This document shows positions 1 to 10,247 of a stretch of 64,000 nt of DNA, piece after piece (position 1 is the stretch's first letter; each line of letters opens with the position of its first letter). A program made the position numbers and the translations under genes. This DNA comes from an uncultured Fretibacterium sp. (GTDB lineage Bacteria > Synergistota > Synergistia > Synergistales > Aminobacteriaceae): positions 1 to 64,000 of the forward strand of contig CAMHMH010000005.1 in assembly GCA_946186205.1 (NCBI GenBank), in the 5' to 3' direction. Below the pieces are notes generated by a model. That model made no database searches, was not told the DNA's origin, and was given only the letters and a program-made list of their open reading frames with translations.

Positions 1-68
1 CAAGTCAAGTCAAGTCAAGTCAAGTCAAGTCAAGTCAAGTCAAGTCAAGTCAAGTTAAGTCAAGTCAA
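1..68. repeat. Pentanucleotide tandem repeat (CAAGT)n, running off the left window edge, one TAAGT variant
   Basis: caagtcaagtcaagt... from base 1 to about 68. Confidence 0.95.
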
Positions 69-226
69 CCTGTCGTTTGCTTTCTTATCTGACAGGAAAT
101 AACCATCATTCCAGAGAAAAGCATCCCCCTTGAAATTTAACTGTAAAAATCTGAGCGAATAACTGCTGAAGGCTAAATGCTTTCGGTTTGGCTGAACGTG
201 AGAATTTTACAGGAGGAAAGATTCAC

Positions 227-3079
227 ATGAAGAGAATATTTTGTGCGCTTGTAATTTTGTGCGTAATGGTTTCGTGCGCATGTGCCGCGTATTATGATGA
301 GGGTAATGACGGCGACAGCTGGGAGACAGCGTATGTGATTGATTCTGTTGAAGACATTAAGCTGATGAGAGACAGAACTAACAACCGTACAGAAGCAAGG
401 GACAAGTATTACAAGCTGGCTTCTGACATTGACCTTAGCGCAGAAGTGAATTGGGTAGGTATTGGTAACGGTATTGGCAGCGGTGATTCATTTAGCGGGC
501 ATTTTGACGGGCAGAATCATACGGTGTCCTTAAATATTGACAGCTCCGATATTCTTGCCGGGCTGTTCCACACAATAAATACAAAAAGCGGAGATATTGC
601 TGTCAGGAACTTAAACATAAAAGGCACAGTAAAAGGCAGCTGGGCCGGGGGGCTTGCTTGGTGCATAGACTCTGGAGTAATCGAAAACTGCGCATTTGAC
701 GGAGATGTTCATTCATACGGCGATTGGGCAGGCGGTTTTGTGGATCTCATGTGGGGCGGCACTATAAGGAACTGTACATTCAACGGCAAAGTTTCGTCAT
801 CAACGCATTCAGGCGGAGGATTTGTAGCAGAACTTCAAAGCGGCAATATTGAGGACTGCATTGTCGCAGCAGGGAGCGAAATCTCAGGAATTTCATATGC
901 CGGAGGGATTATCGGCCTTATGCACGGCGGCTATGTCAGGAACTGTACAACTTCTGTCGCGCTTAACCAAGCCAAGAGCAAGGGAGGTATAGTCGGCGGA
1001 GCTACCACAGAGGTACAGTCGAATCTTTCCGGCAATAAATGGCCGAATGTATATACTCAAATCGGTCTCGTTGCCAACAATCTTCCTGATGACCCTTCAA
1101 TCATACTTAACAATCCGGTTACAGCTTCCAGCCACAAATATACAGTCTTCAACCTCGCTATGACTTGGGATGAAGCAAAAGCATACTGCGAATCACTCGG
1201 CGGACATCTGGCGACAATCTCAAGCCAAGAGGAGCAGAATCTTGTCGAGGCTATGATACTTTCGGGCGACAAATATTCTTACTGGCTCGGAGGAAGGCAA
1301 AACTCTTCGGGCGCATGGTCATGGGTTGACGGAAGCGCATGGAGTTACACCAACTGGGCGGAAGGAATGCCGGACGACTCCGGGGAAGTCCTGCACATAT
1401 ACGCCGAAACTCCTTACACTGAATACTATACTCTGGGGAAATGGGACGACACAGACTCCTCAGCGCAGAACGCCGGCTATCTTACGCTTGAGCAACACGG
1501 ATTCATATGCGAATGGGAGCCAGTGCAGGCAGAATTTGCCCCGCTTAATTCTGAGTACCTGAAATATATTGCTGACCCTGCGTCTTATCTTGAGAGCGGA
1601 GAATTTTACGGCGAGCTTCCCGACCCTGTAGACTATTCGCACCTTTCAGACAATCCTGCAGAAGCCTCAAGCCTGAGCAATTCACTTTATGCTTCAGACA
1701 CCCTGCCCGCAAAATATGATCCGAGAAGCACAGGGAAAATTTCATCGGTCAAGAATCAAAATCCTTACGGCACATGCTGGTCTTTTGCCTCGCTCGGCGC
1801 AATGGAAACTAACAGCCTTTACCAGAACGCAGGAGTCGCTTATGACTTGTCGGAACTTCATCAGGCATGGTTCGCGTACAAAGACCCGCGGGAAGGATAT
1901 GCTTTCAGTCTGGGTACTCCCGGCTTCGGTGAGCATCCTGTGTTTGATCAAGGCGGATCTCTCACAATGTCATTGGCTTTCTTGTCCCGCGCAGGAACAG
2001 CAGCAGAGAATGAGCTTCCCTACAGCCAGGCCGGAAACATAGAAAGCCTCACGAACGGAAAATACCCTGAAGATTATTCTAATCCGCTGAGGCTTAAAGA
2101 TGTTCATATCGTCGGCAATATTACATCATCAAACAGAGATGAAGTAAAACGCCTGATCATGAAACACGGAGCTTTGCGAATATCGTTCCAGTGGAAAAGC
2201 TCTGGCTTCTCGTCAAACGCAAACACATATTACTCAACAGGGAGCGGCGGCGGACATGCTGTAATAATTGCAGGATGGGACGACAATATGAACACAAACG
2301 GCGGCAAAGGCGCGTGGCTCGTCAAAAATTCTTGGGGTTCAGGCTGGGGCGACGGCGGATTTTGCTGGATGTCCTACAGCCAGAATATATACAACGCGGC
2401 AGTGTTCGTTTCTGACAGCAACACTCAGGGGCTTAGGTGCAGAGGCTATGACCAGCTCGGAACCCCGGACACTCTCAGCTGGAAATGGTCAGCAAATGTT
2501 TTTCAGGCAGAAGGCAACGAAACAATAAAGGAAATTGCATTCCACACACGCGACAATAACGTGAGCTACGAGATATATATAAACAAGCTCGGAAAATCAC
2601 ACCCAGTAAACCCCGGAACACCTTCAAGCCCGGTCGCCTCAGGAAAATTCCCTTATGCGGGCTATCACTCTGTAAGCCTGAACAGCACCATTGACGTTGA
2701 GGACAGAGAATATTTTTCCGTAATCGTAAAGCTGACTGGGAAATCAGGGTACGAATATTACAGCGCAGTAGAAAGTCCCGGAACTTTCAGGGCAGCCGCA
2801 GTTCATGTAGGTGAAAGCTATTTTGCGTCAACAAATGGAAAACCTTCACTTGCAGACTGGAAGGACGGAAAAACTATTCTTAACGGCAGCTCATCGAAAC
2901 CCTGCAACGCATGCATAAAAGTTTTAACGGCAGAAGCAGGAAATACTCCGACTCCGACACCGACTCCAACTCCGACACCGAACAATACCGGCTCAAGTTC
3001 GGGCGGGGGCGGCTGCTCATCATTCACAGCAATATTCAGCGCAATAGCAATCGCATTCATACTCACACGGAAAAAATAA
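227..3079 (+). CDS. Secreted multidomain protein: GLUG-like repeats, C-type lectin-like domain, C1A (papain) peptidase, PT-rich linker, Synergist-CTERM-like C-terminus
   Basis: Start moved from 188 to ATG 227 (SD aggagg at 211; signal peptide MKRIFCALVILCVMVSCACA). Protease motifs GTCWSFA, GGHAVIIAGW, WLVKNSWG; CTLD-like AKAYCESLGGHLATISS...WLGG...GFICEWE; C-term GGGGCSSFTAIFSAIAIAFILTRKK. Confidence 0.88.
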   Translation: MKRIFCALVILCVMVSCACAAYYDEGNDGDSWETAYVIDSVEDIKLMRDRTNNRTEARDKYYKLASDIDLSAEVNWVGIGNGIGSGDSFSGHFDGQNHTVSLNIDSSDILAGLFHTINTKSGDIAVRNLNIKGTVKGSWAGGLAWCIDSGVIENCAFDGDVHSYGDWAGGFVDLMWGGTIRNCTFNGKVSSSTHSGGGFVAELQSGNIEDCIVAAGSEISGISYAGGIIGLMHGGYVRNCTTSVALNQAKSKGGIVGGATTEVQSNLSGNKWPNVYTQIGLVANNLPDDPSIILNNPVTASSHKYTVFNLAMTWDEAKAYCESLGGHLATISSQEEQNLVEAMILSGDKYSYWLGGRQNSSGAWSWVDGSAWSYTNWAEGMPDDSGEVLHIYAETPYTEYYTLGKWDDTDSSAQNAGYLTLEQHGFICEWEPVQAEFAPLNSEYLKYIADPASYLESGEFYGELPDPVDYSHLSDNPAEASSLSNSLYASDTLPAKYDPRSTGKISSVKNQNPYGTCWSFASLGAMETNSLYQNAGVAYDLSELHQAWFAYKDPREGYAFSLGTPGFGEHPVFDQGGSLTMSLAFLSRAGTAAENELPYSQAGNIESLTNGKYPEDYSNPLRLKDVHIVGNITSSNRDEVKRLIMKHGALRISFQWKSSGFSSNANTYYSTGSGGGHAVIIAGWDDNMNTNGGKGAWLVKNSWGSGWGDGGFCWMSYSQNIYNAAVFVSDSNTQGLRCRGYDQLGTPDTLSWKWSANVFQAEGNETIKEIAFHTRDNNVSYEIYINKLGKSHPVNPGTPSSPVASGKFPYAGYHSVSLNSTIDVEDREYFSVIVKLTGKSGYEYYSAVESPGTFRAAAVHVGESYFASTNGKPSLADWKDGKTILNGSSSKPCNACIKVLTAEAGNTPTPTPTPTPTPNNTGSSSGGGGCSSFTAIFSAIAIAFILTRKK

Positions 3080-3179
3080 CGCGCAAAATTTTCAGTCCTC
3101 CGGATCGCACCGGGGGATTTTATTTTGCCCGATGATATAATCACACACATTCCAAAATCAAACGAGGGGGAAAAATTCA

Positions 3180-4403
3180 ATGCCTCTGCACATAATCACA
3201 GAAGCCGAACGCTGTTTGCAGTGCAAAAATCCATTGTGCCAAAAAGGATGCCCGGTTCACACGCCAATCCCGAAAGTTATTCAGCTCTTCAAAGAACACA
3301 AGCTCATTGAGGCCGGAGAAATTTTGTTCCGCAACAATCCTTTGTCGCTCGTCTGCTCTATGGTCTGCAACCACGCAAAGCAGTGCGCGGGGAATTGCAT
3401 TCGGGGACGCAAAGACAGCCCGGTACATTTCTCCAGCATTGAGACGTATATCTCTGACATGTATCTTGACCGTATGCACATCACAGAACCAGCAAAGCGA
3501 ATCGACAAACGAGTCGCCGTAATCGGAGCGGGCCCGGCGGGAATAACTGTAGCTGTGATTCTCGCGCATGAAGGCTGTCACGTAACAATATTCGAGTGGA
3601 AAAGCAAAATCGGCGGCGTTATGCAGTATGGTATTCCTGAGTTCAGATTGCAGAAATCCATTCTTGACCGCTACGAGTCCCGGCTTGAAGAAATGGGAAT
3701 ACAGATAAGACTGAACGCCACAATAGGAAGTATATTGATGATTGATGACTTATTCCGCGACGGCTACGACTCTGTTTTTGTCGGGACTGGTGCAGAGAGG
3801 CCGCGAACTTTAGGGATAAGGGGCGAGAGTCTCGGAAATGTTCACTTTGCTATGAATTACCTTGCGAACCCTAAAGCACATCACCTTGGGAATCATGTCG
3901 CTGTCATCGGAGTCGGCAATGCGGCAATGGACGTAGCACGTACAGCATTACGCAACGGCACAAAGTCAGTAACACTCTACGCGATGGGAAAAGAAATCGC
4001 AGCAAGCTCAAGCGAGGTGGCATACGCAGAACTTGACGGAGCAGAGATTGAGACGGGAATGCAGGTTCAGGAGATCACAGAAAGAGGGCCTGTCTTCTGC
4101 AAAACTATTTACGGCGAGAATGATACGATAATCGGCCATGAAGACGAACGGATTCAAGTTGATGCTGACTCGACGATAATCTCAATCAGCCAGATACCGC
4201 GAGGAAAATTAGTGCGGACAACAAGCGGACTCACTGCTGCCGAAAACGGACTCTTGATTGTTGACGAGAATTATATGACGACACGAGAAGGAGTCTTTGC
4301 GGCTGGCGATGTTGTTACGGGCGCGAAAACTGTAGTACATGCTGTTGAAGGTGCGAAGAAGGCAGCCGAGTCGATGATGAAATACATGAACGGTGAACTT
4401 TGA
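3180..4403 (+). CDS. FAD/NAD(P)-dependent oxidoreductase, glutamate synthase small subunit-like (GltD/NfnL type)
   Basis: N-terminal Cys motif CLQCKNPLCQKGCPVHTPIP; VAVIGAGPAGITVA; VAVIGVGNAAMDVAR; GVFAAGDVVTGAKTVVHA. Confidence 0.88.
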   Translation: MPLHIITEAERCLQCKNPLCQKGCPVHTPIPKVIQLFKEHKLIEAGEILFRNNPLSLVCSMVCNHAKQCAGNCIRGRKDSPVHFSSIETYISDMYLDRMHITEPAKRIDKRVAVIGAGPAGITVAVILAHEGCHVTIFEWKSKIGGVMQYGIPEFRLQKSILDRYESRLEEMGIQIRLNATIGSILMIDDLFRDGYDSVFVGTGAERPRTLGIRGESLGNVHFAMNYLANPKAHHLGNHVAVIGVGNAAMDVARTALRNGTKSVTLYAMGKEIAASSSEVAYAELDGAEIETGMQVQEITERGPVFCKTIYGENDTIIGHEDERIQVDADSTIISISQIPRGKLVRTTSGLTAAENGLLIVDENYMTTREGVFAAGDVVTGAKTVVHAVEGAKKAAESMMKYMNGEL

Positions 4404-4438
4404 GTCATCAAAAACTTTTCACAGGAAGGAACGTTCAC

Positions 4439-6778
4439 ATGACACTTGAAGAATTATCAGAAGGAAAATCAGCCGTCATTGATTCAGTAGGCGGTGAAGG
4501 TCATCTCCGTCAACACCTTCTCGACATGGGCATAATTCCCGGCGCGAGAGTCAAAATGATTCGCCCCGCCCCGATGGGAGACCCGTTAGAGTTTCGGATT
4601 CATGACTACGAATTGACGCTGAGAGCAGAAGACGCTTCACGCATCACAATCACGCCCGCAAATGACACAGAGGCCGCCGCGAAATTCATTGAGGCACTTC
4701 ACAGTATAGATCATCCCGGACTCGGCGAGGAAGGAAAGTATCACGTTGAGGGAGAGTCTCAGCCTTTGCCCGACGGAACGACATTAACATTCGCGCTTGC
4801 GGGCAATCAGAACTCCGGCAAAACGACTCTCTTCAATCAGCTTACGGGAGCTTCACAGAGAGTCGGAAATTTCCCCGGCGTTACTGTCGACCGCAAAGAC
4901 GGAGTCATACGCGGCCATAATGACACACTCATTACTGACCTGCCCGGCATTTACTCAATGTCCCCTTACAGCGGCGAAGAGATAGTCTCAAGAAATTTCA
5001 TCCTCAACGAAAAGCCCAAAGCCGTAATCAATATCGTCGACGCTACGAACATTGAGAGAAATTTATACCTCACTGTGCAGTTATTAGAGATGCAAATTCC
5101 TACTGTCGTCGCGCTTAACATGATGGACGAGCTGAGCGGCAACGGAGGATCAATCGACATAAACAGAATGGAGTCATTGCTGGGCGTTCCTGTTGTGCCA
5201 ATTTCGGCGTTGAAGAATGAAGGCGTTGACGAGCTTGTGAATCACGCAGTACACATCGCAAAGTATCAGGAGAAACCATCGCGCTATGATTTCTGTGATG
5301 AGAACGATCACGGCGGAGCAGTTCACCGGGCAATACACGCGATATGCCACCTCATTAAAGACCACGCAGAACGCGCAAATATCCCCCTGAGATTCGCGGC
5401 AAGCAAAGTTATCGACAACGATGAATTAATCCTCAACAGACTCAACCTCGACACAAACGAACGTGAAGCATTAGAGCATATTATTGTTCAGATGGAAAAA
5501 GAGAGGGGATTAGACCGTAACGCGGCAATGGCTGATATGAGATTCGCATTCATTGAGAAGGTCTGCGCTCAGTCAGTCGTCAAGCCCAAAGAGAGCCGCG
5601 AGCATCTGAGGAGTCAGAAACTTGACGGCATACTTACCGGGAAATATACGGCTATCCCTCTGTTTATTGCTGTCATGGCCGGGATATTCTGGCTTACGTT
5701 TGAGTACATCGGAGCGTTCTTTCAGGAAGTCCTTGAAGAATGGATAGAGTCATTGACGGGACACACAGACTCATTCTTGACGGCGGTGGGAGTCAATGAT
5801 GTTATTCACGGCTTTGTTATTGACGGAGTATTTGCGGGTATCGGGAGCGTTCTTTCATTCCTTCCCATAATAATAACGCTGTTCTTCTTCTTGTCGATTC
5901 TTGAGGATACCGGGTACACGGCAAGAGTTGCTTTCTTCATGGACAAGTTATTGCGCAAGATAGGACTCTCAGGGCGTAGCATTGTGCCTATGCTGATAGG
6001 ATTCGGCTGCACTGTCCCTGCTGTAATGTCAACTCGGACTCTTCCCAGCGAGCGCGACAGAAGGATGACGATATTGCTGACTCCGTTCATGAGCTGCACT
6101 GCTAAACTGCCGATATACGCATTCTTTGTTGACGCATTTTTCGAGGAACACAGCGGACTCATAATGACGGGATTATACGTACTTGGAATCGTTATAGGGA
6201 TTCTTGTCGCATTACTCTACAAAAATACGTTGTTCCGTGGCGAGGCTGTACCGTTTGTGATGGAGCTGCCTAATTACCGTATGCCGGGCGCGAGAAATGT
6301 ATTGATGCTTATGTGGGAGAAAGCAAAGGATTTCATTCAGCGCGCATTCTCTGTGATATTCGTTGCTACTGTTGTGATATGGTTCTTGCAGACTTTCACG
6401 CCTCACTTCAGCTTCACAACGAATCAGGACGAGAGCATTTTAGCGGCAATCTCCGGGCTTCTTGTTCCGGTATTCGCTCCTTTGGGCTTGGGGGACTGGA
6501 GAATATGCACGTCATTGATAAGCGGCTTCCTGGCAAAAGAAAGCGTTGTGTCGACTCTTGAGGTGTTATTCGGGAGCAATGTTAGCGCGGTTATGTCGTC
6601 GGTGTCAGCGGCGGCACTGCTAGTGTTCAGTTTGTTGTACACACCATGCGCGGCGGCTGTTGCGTCAATCCGGCGTGAGATGGGCGGAAAATGGGCATTA
6701 GGCGTTGTGATTTGGCAGTGCGTAATAGCGTGGATTGCGGCCATGATTACGCGGTGGATAATGCTTGCGGTGATGTAG
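4439..6778 (+). CDS. feoB: Ferrous iron transport protein B with N-terminal FeoA domain (FeoA-FeoB fusion)
   Basis: FeoA-like MTLEELSEGKSAVIDSVGGEGHLRQHLLDMGIIPGARV, then GNQNSGKTTLFNQLTG, DLPGIYSMSPYSGEE, NMMD and a C-terminal membrane domain with GFGCTVPA. Confidence 0.95.
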   Translation: MTLEELSEGKSAVIDSVGGEGHLRQHLLDMGIIPGARVKMIRPAPMGDPLEFRIHDYELTLRAEDASRITITPANDTEAAAKFIEALHSIDHPGLGEEGKYHVEGESQPLPDGTTLTFALAGNQNSGKTTLFNQLTGASQRVGNFPGVTVDRKDGVIRGHNDTLITDLPGIYSMSPYSGEEIVSRNFILNEKPKAVINIVDATNIERNLYLTVQLLEMQIPTVVALNMMDELSGNGGSIDINRMESLLGVPVVPISALKNEGVDELVNHAVHIAKYQEKPSRYDFCDENDHGGAVHRAIHAICHLIKDHAERANIPLRFAASKVIDNDELILNRLNLDTNEREALEHIIVQMEKERGLDRNAAMADMRFAFIEKVCAQSVVKPKESREHLRSQKLDGILTGKYTAIPLFIAVMAGIFWLTFEYIGAFFQEVLEEWIESLTGHTDSFLTAVGVNDVIHGFVIDGVFAGIGSVLSFLPIIITLFFFLSILEDTGYTARVAFFMDKLLRKIGLSGRSIVPMLIGFGCTVPAVMSTRTLPSERDRRMTILLTPFMSCTAKLPIYAFFVDAFFEEHSGLIMTGLYVLGIVIGILVALLYKNTLFRGEAVPFVMELPNYRMPGARNVLMLMWEKAKDFIQRAFSVIFVATVVIWFLQTFTPHFSFTTNQDESILAAISGLLVPVFAPLGLGDWRICTSLISGFLAKESVVSTLEVLFGSNVSAVMSSVSAAALLVFSLLYTPCAAAVASIRREMGGKWALGVVIWQCVIAWIAAMITRWIMLAVM

Positions 6779-6790
6779 GCAAAAAAAAAT

Positions 6791-6824
6791 TCCGGGGCTT
6801 AAGGTTCGCACCTGATACCCCGGA
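6791..6824. terminator. Bidirectional intrinsic terminator between convergent feoB and Sel1-repeat gene
   Basis: TCCGGGG...CCCCGGA stem flanked by A- and T-rich tracts. Confidence 0.8.
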
Positions 6825-6840
6825 TTCTTTTCAGGCTTTC

Positions 6841-7539
6841 TTATTTTGACTCCTCAAGATTTTTCATCTCATTAACGGCAAGTTCGTAGCCCTGTTCGGC
6901 GGATTTTCTCATCCATTCATGCGCTAAAGAGTCATCCTGTTTGACTCCCTCGCCCTTTCCGTACATTACTGCAACATTGTATTGTGACTCTGCGTCGCCC
7001 TGTTCGGCTGCCCTGAGAAGCCAGAAGAATGCTTTTTCCTTGTCCTGTTTCACTCCCTCGCCGTTATAGTACATAGCCGCAAGATTGGCCTGTGCCTGCA
7101 TGTAGCCTTCTTCAGCCGCTTCACGGTAAAGCTCGGCTGCTTTCTTCTTGTCCTGCTTGAAGCCTCCCTCGCCGTTATCGTACATTAGTGCCAGGCTGTA
7201 TTGTCCTTCTGGTTCTCCTTTTTCGGCGGCCTTCGTGAAATATTCTGCTGCTTTCTTTGCGTCCTTCTTGACTCCCTTGCCGAAATAATACATGCGTCCG
7301 AGATTCGTCAATGCGGTTGCGTTACCTGCGTCAGCGGCTTTCGTGAAAAGCTCAAGTGCCTTCGCGTAGTCCTGCTTCATTCCGTAATTGCCCTCATAAT
7401 ACATAGCTCCGAGCGCATTCATTGCAGCGGGGTCTCCCTTTTCGGCCTGTGCTACAACCTCATCAACCGTCAAATCTCCGTCAGCAAAAGCCGGAACCGC
7501 CATAATCAGCAGACATAACACAACAAGAAATTTCTTCAT
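6841..7539 (-). CDS. Secreted Sel1-repeat (tetratricopeptide-like) protein
   Basis: Signal peptide MKKFLVVLCLLIMAVPAFA; repeated A..YY.GEGVKQD..KA..W...AAEQG units. Confidence 0.92.
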   Translation of the reverse strand: MKKFLVVLCLLIMAVPAFADGDLTVDEVVAQAEKGDPAAMNALGAMYYEGNYGMKQDYAKALELFTKAADAGNATALTNLGRMYYFGKGVKKDAKKAAEYFTKAAEKGEPEGQYSLALMYDNGEGGFKQDKKKAAELYREAAEEGYMQAQANLAAMYYNGEGVKQDKEKAFFWLLRAAEQGDAESQYNVAVMYGKGEGVKQDDSLAHEWMRKSAEQGYELAVNEMKNLEESK

Positions 7540-7600
7540 GAAACATTGCTCCTTTTGAAAAATTTTCGTGCGTGAAAATTATACTCTGTGAAAACAAAAA

Positions 7601-7625
7601 TCCGGGACGCACTTAATATCCCGGA
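7601..7625 (-). terminator. Intrinsic terminator after the RNHCP gene
   Basis: TCCGGGA...TCCCGGA inverted repeat; minus-strand T-tract (plus aaaacaaaaa). Confidence 0.7.
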
Positions 7626-7635
7626 CTCTTTCTTC

Positions 7636-8034
7636 TTATTTCATCATTTCTTCAATGCGTTCAATCGGGAACGGCGGAAATGCTATCGGCTTCACTGCTA
7701 CTGATATTAGCTTCAAAGGATTGTCATCGGGCGCAATGTGATTCGAGCTGAGATGACCGCAGCGCCTGCACCTGTGAATAATCGCCCATTCTCCGTTGTT
7801 CCTTACCCAAACGCCAATCGCGTCCATTATTCCCCCGCAGTCTGACTCCCTGTCACCCGGCTCATTGTCGAGATGGAGACTCGCCAAGCAATTCGGGCAG
7901 TGATTCCGATAGCGTTCGCCGTAAATCGGGGGATTAACTTTCCAGCCGCAATTTTTGCACGTAAAACCTTCCTCGCAGGGGTGAGTCCTGTAATAATTTT
8001 TGTCGAGACTCCTGCGCTTGTTCTCTCTGTTCAT
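7636..8034 (-). CDS. RNHCP-domain zinc-ribbon protein
   Basis: Start at ATG 8034 (SD aggagg) rather than 8166; CKNCGW...YRNHCPNCLASLHLDNEPGDRESDCGG...CRRCGHLSSN. Confidence 0.85.
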   Translation of the reverse strand: MNRENKRRSLDKNYYRTHPCEEGFTCKNCGWKVNPPIYGERYRNHCPNCLASLHLDNEPGDRESDCGGIMDAIGVWVRNNGEWAIIHRCRRCGHLSSNHIAPDDNPLKLISVAVKPIAFPPFPIERIEEMMK

Positions 8035-8206
8035 ACTGTAAGACCTCCTGAATATTTTTGTGATTCGATTCTTGGAGGCCGGGAAATTTTTTGTTACCTG
8101 CTCCAGACCTCCCAATCTGAAACAGTATCCATTAATATTTTGTTTAACATAAAATTCCTCCGTCAATATTTTTCGTGTATCATTCTACCATTCACAAGGA
8201 GGATTC

Positions 8207-8977
8207 ATGATGAAACAATATCATATAGCACTCGACGAATCACAGTCGGCGAAATACTGCATACTTCCCGGAGACCCTAAACGCTGTGAGAAAATCGCCG
8301 CTCATTTCGACAATCCGCACTTTGTAGCAGACAACCGCGAGTTCGTTACGTGGGCAGGGACTCTCAAAGGCGAGGGTGTACTCGTAACATCAACAGGAAT
8401 CGGCGGGCCTTCAGCGGCTATAGCGATGGAGGAACTGACAGCGATCGGCGTAAAGACATTCATACGTGTAGGCACATGCGGCGGGATAAACATGAAGGTG
8501 AAAAGCTCTGATATTGTCATTGCGACGGGGGCAATACGTTTTGACGGAACCGGGAACGAGTATGCGCCGATAGAGTTTCCTGCTGTCGCTGATTTCGGAG
8601 TCACGTCAGCACTTGTTGAGGCAGCGAAGAGTCTCGGCGAAAGATGGCACACGGGAGTCGTTCAGTCAAAGGACTCATTTTACGGCCAGCACTCACCAAG
8701 AAGAATGCCAATAAGTTATGAGCTTCTCAGCAAGTGGGAGGCATGGAAGAGACTCGGAGTCCTCGCCAGCGAAATGGAGTCGTCGACTCTGTTTGTCGTT
8801 GCGTCTGCGCTTGGCGTGAAATGCGGGAGCGTCCTCAATGTCATATGGAATCAGGAGCGTGAGTCAGCCGGGCTTATTGACCCGGACAATTTCGACACGG
8901 AGCGCGGAATAAGAGTCGCAGTGAAAGCAATCGAATCCCTGATAGAATATGACCATTCACACAAGGAGGATGAATAA
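8207..8977 (+). CDS. udp: Uridine/nucleoside phosphorylase
   Basis: [44 protein letters not shown] motifs. Confidence 0.88.
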   Translation: MMKQYHIALDESQSAKYCILPGDPKRCEKIAAHFDNPHFVADNREFVTWAGTLKGEGVLVTSTGIGGPSAAIAMEELTAIGVKTFIRVGTCGGINMKVKSSDIVIATGAIRFDGTGNEYAPIEFPAVADFGVTSALVEAAKSLGERWHTGVVQSKDSFYGQHSPRRMPISYELLSKWEAWKRLGVLASEMESSTLFVVASALGVKCGSVLNVIWNQERESAGLIDPDNFDTERGIRVAVKAIESLIEYDHSHKEDE

Positions 8978-8979
8978 TT

Positions 8980-9348
8980 TTGCGTATAGCTGTAACGTAT
9001 GAAGACGGCAATATATTTCAGCATTTCGGAAAGACTCAGGACTTCAGGATTTATGACGCTGAGGACGGAGCAGTAACACACGCTCAGACGATCGGCACGG
9101 GCGGAAAAGGGCACGGAATGTTAGCGGGCTTTCTGAAAGATGAAGGCGTTGACGTATTAATATGCGGCGGGATTGGCGCGGGAGCACAGGAAGCACTGAA
9201 CGATGCCGGGATAAAATTCTACGCGGGAGTCTCAGGTGATGCGGACGAGGCTGTGAAATCATTCCTTGCTGGTAATTTGTCCTATGACCCTTCACCAGTC
9301 TGCGAACATCACGAACATCATCACGAAGGAGGCTGCAACAATGGCTAA
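8980..9348 (+). CDS. NifX/NifB-associated dinitrogenase iron-molybdenum cofactor family protein with His-rich tail
   Basis: TTG start after SD aaggagg; IAVTYEDGNIFQHFGKTQDFRIYD; ICGGIGAGAQEAL; tail CEHHEHHHEGGC. Confidence 0.85.
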   Translation: MRIAVTYEDGNIFQHFGKTQDFRIYDAEDGAVTHAQTIGTGGKGHGMLAGFLKDEGVDVLICGGIGAGAQEALNDAGIKFYAGVSGDADEAVKSFLAGNLSYDPSPVCEHHEHHHEGGCNNG

Positions 9349-10147
9349 CTGCAATCATGACTGCGAGCATTGCGGCTCATCATGCGGAGAACGCACAGCG
9401 GAGTCGCTCCTGTTCGCGAACAACCCCGTAAGCAGTATCAAGAACGTAATCGGAGTCGTAAGCGGCAAAGGCGGAGTCGGCAAGTCTCTTGTTACGGGCT
9501 TGCTTGCGTGTGAAATGAACCGCCGGGGATTCAAGACAGCAATACTTGACGCGGATATAACCGGGCCATCAATCCCCAAGATGTTTGGGATTCACGGAGC
9601 TGTATTGTCTGACGGTCATTATATACAGCCGGCAGTCAGCAAGAACGGTACGAAAATTATCTCTATGAATCTTTGCTTGCCTGATGAGACTCAGCCGGTA
9701 GTGTGGCGCGGTCCTGTGTTGGGAGGAGTGCTTCAGCAGTTCTGGGAGGAAGTCGAATGGGGAAAAGTTGATTTCATGTTCGCTGATATGCCTCCTGGTA
9801 CGGGTGATGTACCTTTGACGGTGTACCAGTCATTGCCGCTGAAAGGTATCATCATTGTAACGACTCCGCAGGAACTCGTAAGCATGATCGTGAAGAAGGC
9901 CGTGAACATGGCCGGGATAATGAACATTCCTGTGCTGGGAATCGTGTCGAACATGGCGTATTTTGAGTGTCCCGACTGCGGGAAGAAGCACTATATTTTC
10001 GGGCATAATGAGTCGGGGCTTGATGTTATGTCTGAGATACCCATAATGCCGGGGCTTGCGGAGCTTTGCGACTCAGGGAGGATTGAAGAGTCTGACGCGG
10101 GGAAATATCTTTCGAGTGTCGCTGACTCACTGGAGAAGATTTCATGA
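9341..10147 (+). CDS. mrp: Mrp/NBP35-family P-loop Fe-S carrier ATPase
   Basis: Start at ATG 9341; N-terminal Cys cluster MANCNHDCEHCGSSC; GVVSGKGGVGKS; ADMPPGTGD; CPDCGKKH. Confidence 0.93.
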   Translation: MANCNHDCEHCGSSCGERTAESLLFANNPVSSIKNVIGVVSGKGGVGKSLVTGLLACEMNRRGFKTAILDADITGPSIPKMFGIHGAVLSDGHYIQPAVSKNGTKIISMNLCLPDETQPVVWRGPVLGGVLQQFWEEVEWGKVDFMFADMPPGTGDVPLTVYQSLPLKGIIIVTTPQELVSMIVKKAVNMAGIMNIPVLGIVSNMAYFECPDCGKKHYIFGHNESGLDVMSEIPIMPGLAELCDSGRIEESDAGKYLSSVADSLEKIS

Positions 10148-10247
10148 TATAATCTCTCAAATTCCAATCTCAACAAAAAGTTTCAGCAGTTTTACCAAAA
10201 AATTCAGCAGAAAGGACGTAGACGCAATGCGATTTGGCGGCTATAAT

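Noticed and set aside
2818-3180. 120-aa minus-strand ORF antisense to the PT linker (GVGVGVGVGV)
   Set aside because: Mirror of a low-complexity coding repeat; the opposite strand has clear coding signals.
5806-6162. 118-aa minus-strand ORF inside feoB
   Set aside because: Antisense shadow ORF of a well-supported gene.
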